A DNA stretch of 15,668 bases from Bacillota bacterium (lineage in GTDB: Bacteria > Bacillota > Sulfobacillia > RBS10-35 > JAJYVN01), in the NCBI GenBank assembly GCA_021791995.1, contig JAJYVN010000016.1:4493-20160 (forward strand), read 5' to 3'. The notes under the pieces were generated by a model that was not told the DNA's origin, did not search any database, and saw only the letters and a program-made list of their open reading frames with translations. A program made the position numbers and the translations under genes. Of this stretch, positions 14,108 to 15,668 are shown piece by piece; the stretch's first letter is position 1; each line of letters opens with the position of its first letter.

Positions 14108-14737
14108 TCAGCGCCGGACGAAGTACCAGCACAGCCACAGCCATAGGAGGTACACGGCCGCTTTGACCGCGTGCCATCGGAACACGGTGTCGGTGACGAA
14201 GCTGATCGTCGGGTGGGACGACCGCGCCCCGCCGGACAACAGCGAGACGCCCTCGGGGACGAGCAACAGGGCGAGCAGGACGATCCACGGGACGGCGGTT
14301 CCCCCCTCCGGTGGCCGATCGGCGGGGAGGCGTTGCCACACGTGGCCGGCGGGGAGGAGGCGCTGGAGGGCGACCACCGCCACCATCCCCAGCAGCGGCA
14401 GCGCCGTCGTGACGTCGGCCGGCACGGTGAACGGGGTCGTGGCGGAGGCGAACCAGGCGTAGACCGCCCCTGCCACCGCGGCCCCGGCGAGCGCCGCCGG
14501 CCGTCGAGGGCCGGGCGGGCTCGGTCCCGGGTGCGGTGAGGGCCCGTCGCCCGGCGTGCCCGACCGCGGGGCCGGCCCGTCGGGGAGCTGAGGGCCGGAG
14601 ATGCCGCCCGCCTCGCCCGGGATGCCGCCCGCCTCGCCCGGGATGCCGCCCGCCTCGCCGGGGATGCCGCCCGCCTCGCCGGGGATGCCGCCCCCCTCGC
14701 CCGGGATGCCGGGACCCTGTGCCCCTCGCTCGGTCAT
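14108..14737 (-). CDS. Membrane protein with Gly/Pro-rich heptapeptide repeats
   Basis: 209 residues from ATG 14737; the frame is open further up to 14830 but that part lacks a better start. Residues 1-75 are Gly/Pro/Glu-rich, with five near-identical units of the type GIPGEAG encoded by a 21-bp tandem repeat, then a Pro-rich linker. About four hydrophobic segments follow: LAGAAVAGAVYAWFASA, LPLLGMVAVVALQRLL, VPWIVLLALLLVPEGVSLL and AVYLLWLWLCWYFV. The end, WLWLCWYFVRR, recalls the WLWLGWHxFxR ending of small actinobacterial membrane proteins (DUF6186-like). The function is unknown. Very high G+C sets it apart from the genes left of 13.68 kb. Confidence 0.7.
   Translation of the reverse strand: MTERGAQGPGIPGEGGGIPGEAGGIPGEAGGIPGEAGGIPGEAGGISGPQLPDGPAPRSGTPGDGPSPHPGPSPPGPRRPAALAGAAVAGAVYAWFASATTPFTVPADVTTALPLLGMVAVVALQRLLPAGHVWQRLPADRPPEGGTAVPWIVLLALLLVPEGVSLLSGGARSSHPTISFVTDTVFRWHAVKAAVYLLWLWLCWYFVRR
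14600..14704. repeat. Five-copy 21-bp tandem repeat
   Basis: Units of 21 bases beginning GATGCCGCCC repeat five times (14600, 14621, 14642, 14663, 14684), with a partial sixth. They differ only at CCCGG/CCGGG and one CG/CC position. On the minus strand they encode the GIPGEAG heptapeptide. Being in multiples of three, copy-number change keeps the reading frame. Confidence 0.9.
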
Positions 14738-14831
14738 CGGACCACCGATAGCACCAGGCCGCACCGCCCGACCAGACGAGCCACCGGCGAGGGGTGGGCC
14801 CACGCCCGAACCCGGCCGGGCCCTCTCCACC

Positions 14832-15668
14832 TCACGTCTCGAGCGAGAGGCGGGCCCGGACCGGGCGGTGGTCGGAGCCCGACATCGGCAGGACCTCGGC
14901 CGTGCACACCTCCACCGGTCCTCGCACCAGGATGTGGTCCACCTGGCTGTGTGGACGCCAAGCGGGCCACGTCGGCTGGCGCAGGGCGCGGCGCCAGCGC
15001 GGGAAGAAGGCGGTGACCGGCGGCCCCCACAGGTTCATGTCGCCGGCCAGGACGGCCGGTCCGTCGCCCACCTGTTCCTCGAGCAGCCGGTTCAGCCGCA
15101 GGAACTGGACGGGGGACCCGTAGGAGAGGTGCGACATGTGGGTCCCCACCACGGTCAGGGGCCGGCCGGCCACGTCGACCTCGACCACGATGGCCGCCCG
15201 CTGCGAGCGGTCGCGTGGAAGGTGACCGAGCTCCACTACCTCCTCGTGCACGACGGGCAGCCGCGTCAGCACGGCGATGCCCCAGCGGCCCCGCTCGGCG
15301 GAGCGGAAGCGCTCGGTGCGGACGACCCGCGTCCCGAGCGGTCGCTCGCTGTCCAGGTAGATGGCGTGGCTGCTGCCCCGCCAGTCGAAGGGCCGCATCC
15401 ATCGATGGTCGGCGCTGGGGTGGGGACCGGCGCGCCGGCCGGTCGCCAGGACCCGCTCGACCACCCGGAGACCCAGGGCACGGGCCAGCTGCTGGGAGAC
15501 GCCCTCGGCCTCGTGCGGGGTCCACGTCTCCTCCAGGACCAGCACGTCTGCGTCGATGGCCCGGCAGGCGGTGACCACGTCGAAGGGACGTCCCCAGCCG
15601 TCGATGCCGGCGTGCACGTTGAAGTTGGCCACCACCACCGTCGGCTTCGCCGCGTCGGGGGTGACCGG
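14832..15668 (-). CDS. Endonuclease/exonuclease/phosphatase (EEP) family protein, 5' end possibly off the window
   Basis: Metal-dependent phosphodiesterase or phosphatase fold. Motifs in order: VANFNVHAG (strand with the first Asn), LVLEETW (metal Glu), GTHMSH (catalytic His region), LAGDMNLWG (Asp and Asn) and QVDHILV, then GSDHRPVRARL with the terminal catalytic Asp-His. All core EEP residues are therefore present. A GTG at 15638 gives a 268-residue protein, a normal length, but the frame stays open to the window edge, so the true start may be upstream. No signal peptide is visible from the GTG. The substrate cannot be told; family members cut DNA, lipids or inositol phosphates. It lies 94 bases before the repeat-bearing membrane gene on the same strand and has the same very high G+C. 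Confidence 0.87.
   Translation of the reverse strand, partial: PVTPDAAKPTVVVANFNVHAGIDGWGRPFDVVTACRAIDADVLVLEETWTPHEAEGVSQQLARALGLRVVERVLATGRRAGPHPSADHRWMRPFDWRGSSHAIYLDSERPLGTRVVRTERFRSAERGRWGIAVLTRLPVVHEEVVELGHLPRDRSQRAAIVVEVDVAGRPLTVVGTHMSHLSYGSPVQFLRLNRLLEEQVGDGPAVLAGDMNLWGPPVTAFFPRWRRALRQPTWPAWRPHSQVDHILVRGPVEVCTAEVLPMSGSDHRPVRARLSLET

Noticed and set aside
1..15668. CRISPR array, phage or complete insertion sequence
   Set aside because: No spaced direct repeats, no transposase or integrase motifs and no phage structural genes were seen; the only tandem repeat lies inside a coding frame.

Overview
The window looks like a bacterial metagenome contig made of at least two kinds of DNA. From the left end to about 13.68 kb it is moderately high in G+C, uses GTG and TTG starts often, and encodes Tat-exported lipoproteins. 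This suggests a Gram-positive or Chloroflexota-like bacterium, but I cannot place it to genus. From about 13.69 kb to the right end the G+C is visibly higher and the genes look actinobacterial. The boundary falls inside one open reading frame whose first part resembles GatD and whose last part resembles the C-terminus of TrpD, so an assembly chimera or a recombination junction is likely.

Left region (1-6.9 kb). A partial unknown gene runs leftward off the window. Divergent from it are four plus-strand genes: an S1 sulfatase with no signal peptide, a Tat lipoprotein solute-binding protein (SBP), an aquaporin-like channel whose first NPA box reads DPV, and a second, paralogous SBP carrying an extra C-terminal beta-sandwich domain. 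No ABC permease or ATPase is present. The set suggests uptake and desulfation of a sulfated carbohydrate or a similar solute, but that role is inferred from neighbourhood only. The gaps hold several inverted repeats, including a GGATCC-centred dyad upstream of each SBP gene and a structured 235-base stretch before the aquaporin. A strong bidirectional hairpin ends the block.

Middle region (6.95-10.8 kb, minus strand). nrdA and nrdB encode class I ribonucleotide reductase. The NrdB metal ligands and a Phe at the radical-Tyr position identify it as subclass Ic (the Chlamydia type, Mn/Fe cofactor).

Tryptophan region (10.97-13.69 kb, minus strand). This is the tail of trpD followed by trpC, trpF and trpB in overlapping order. 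trpA does not follow trpB; nrdA does.

Right region (13.69-15.67 kb, minus strand, very high G+C). It holds a truncated GatD-like fragment fused behind a membrane segment, a membrane protein with a 21-bp tandem repeat coding for a Gly/Pro-rich heptapeptide, and an endonuclease/exonuclease/phosphatase-family protein that is open at the window edge.
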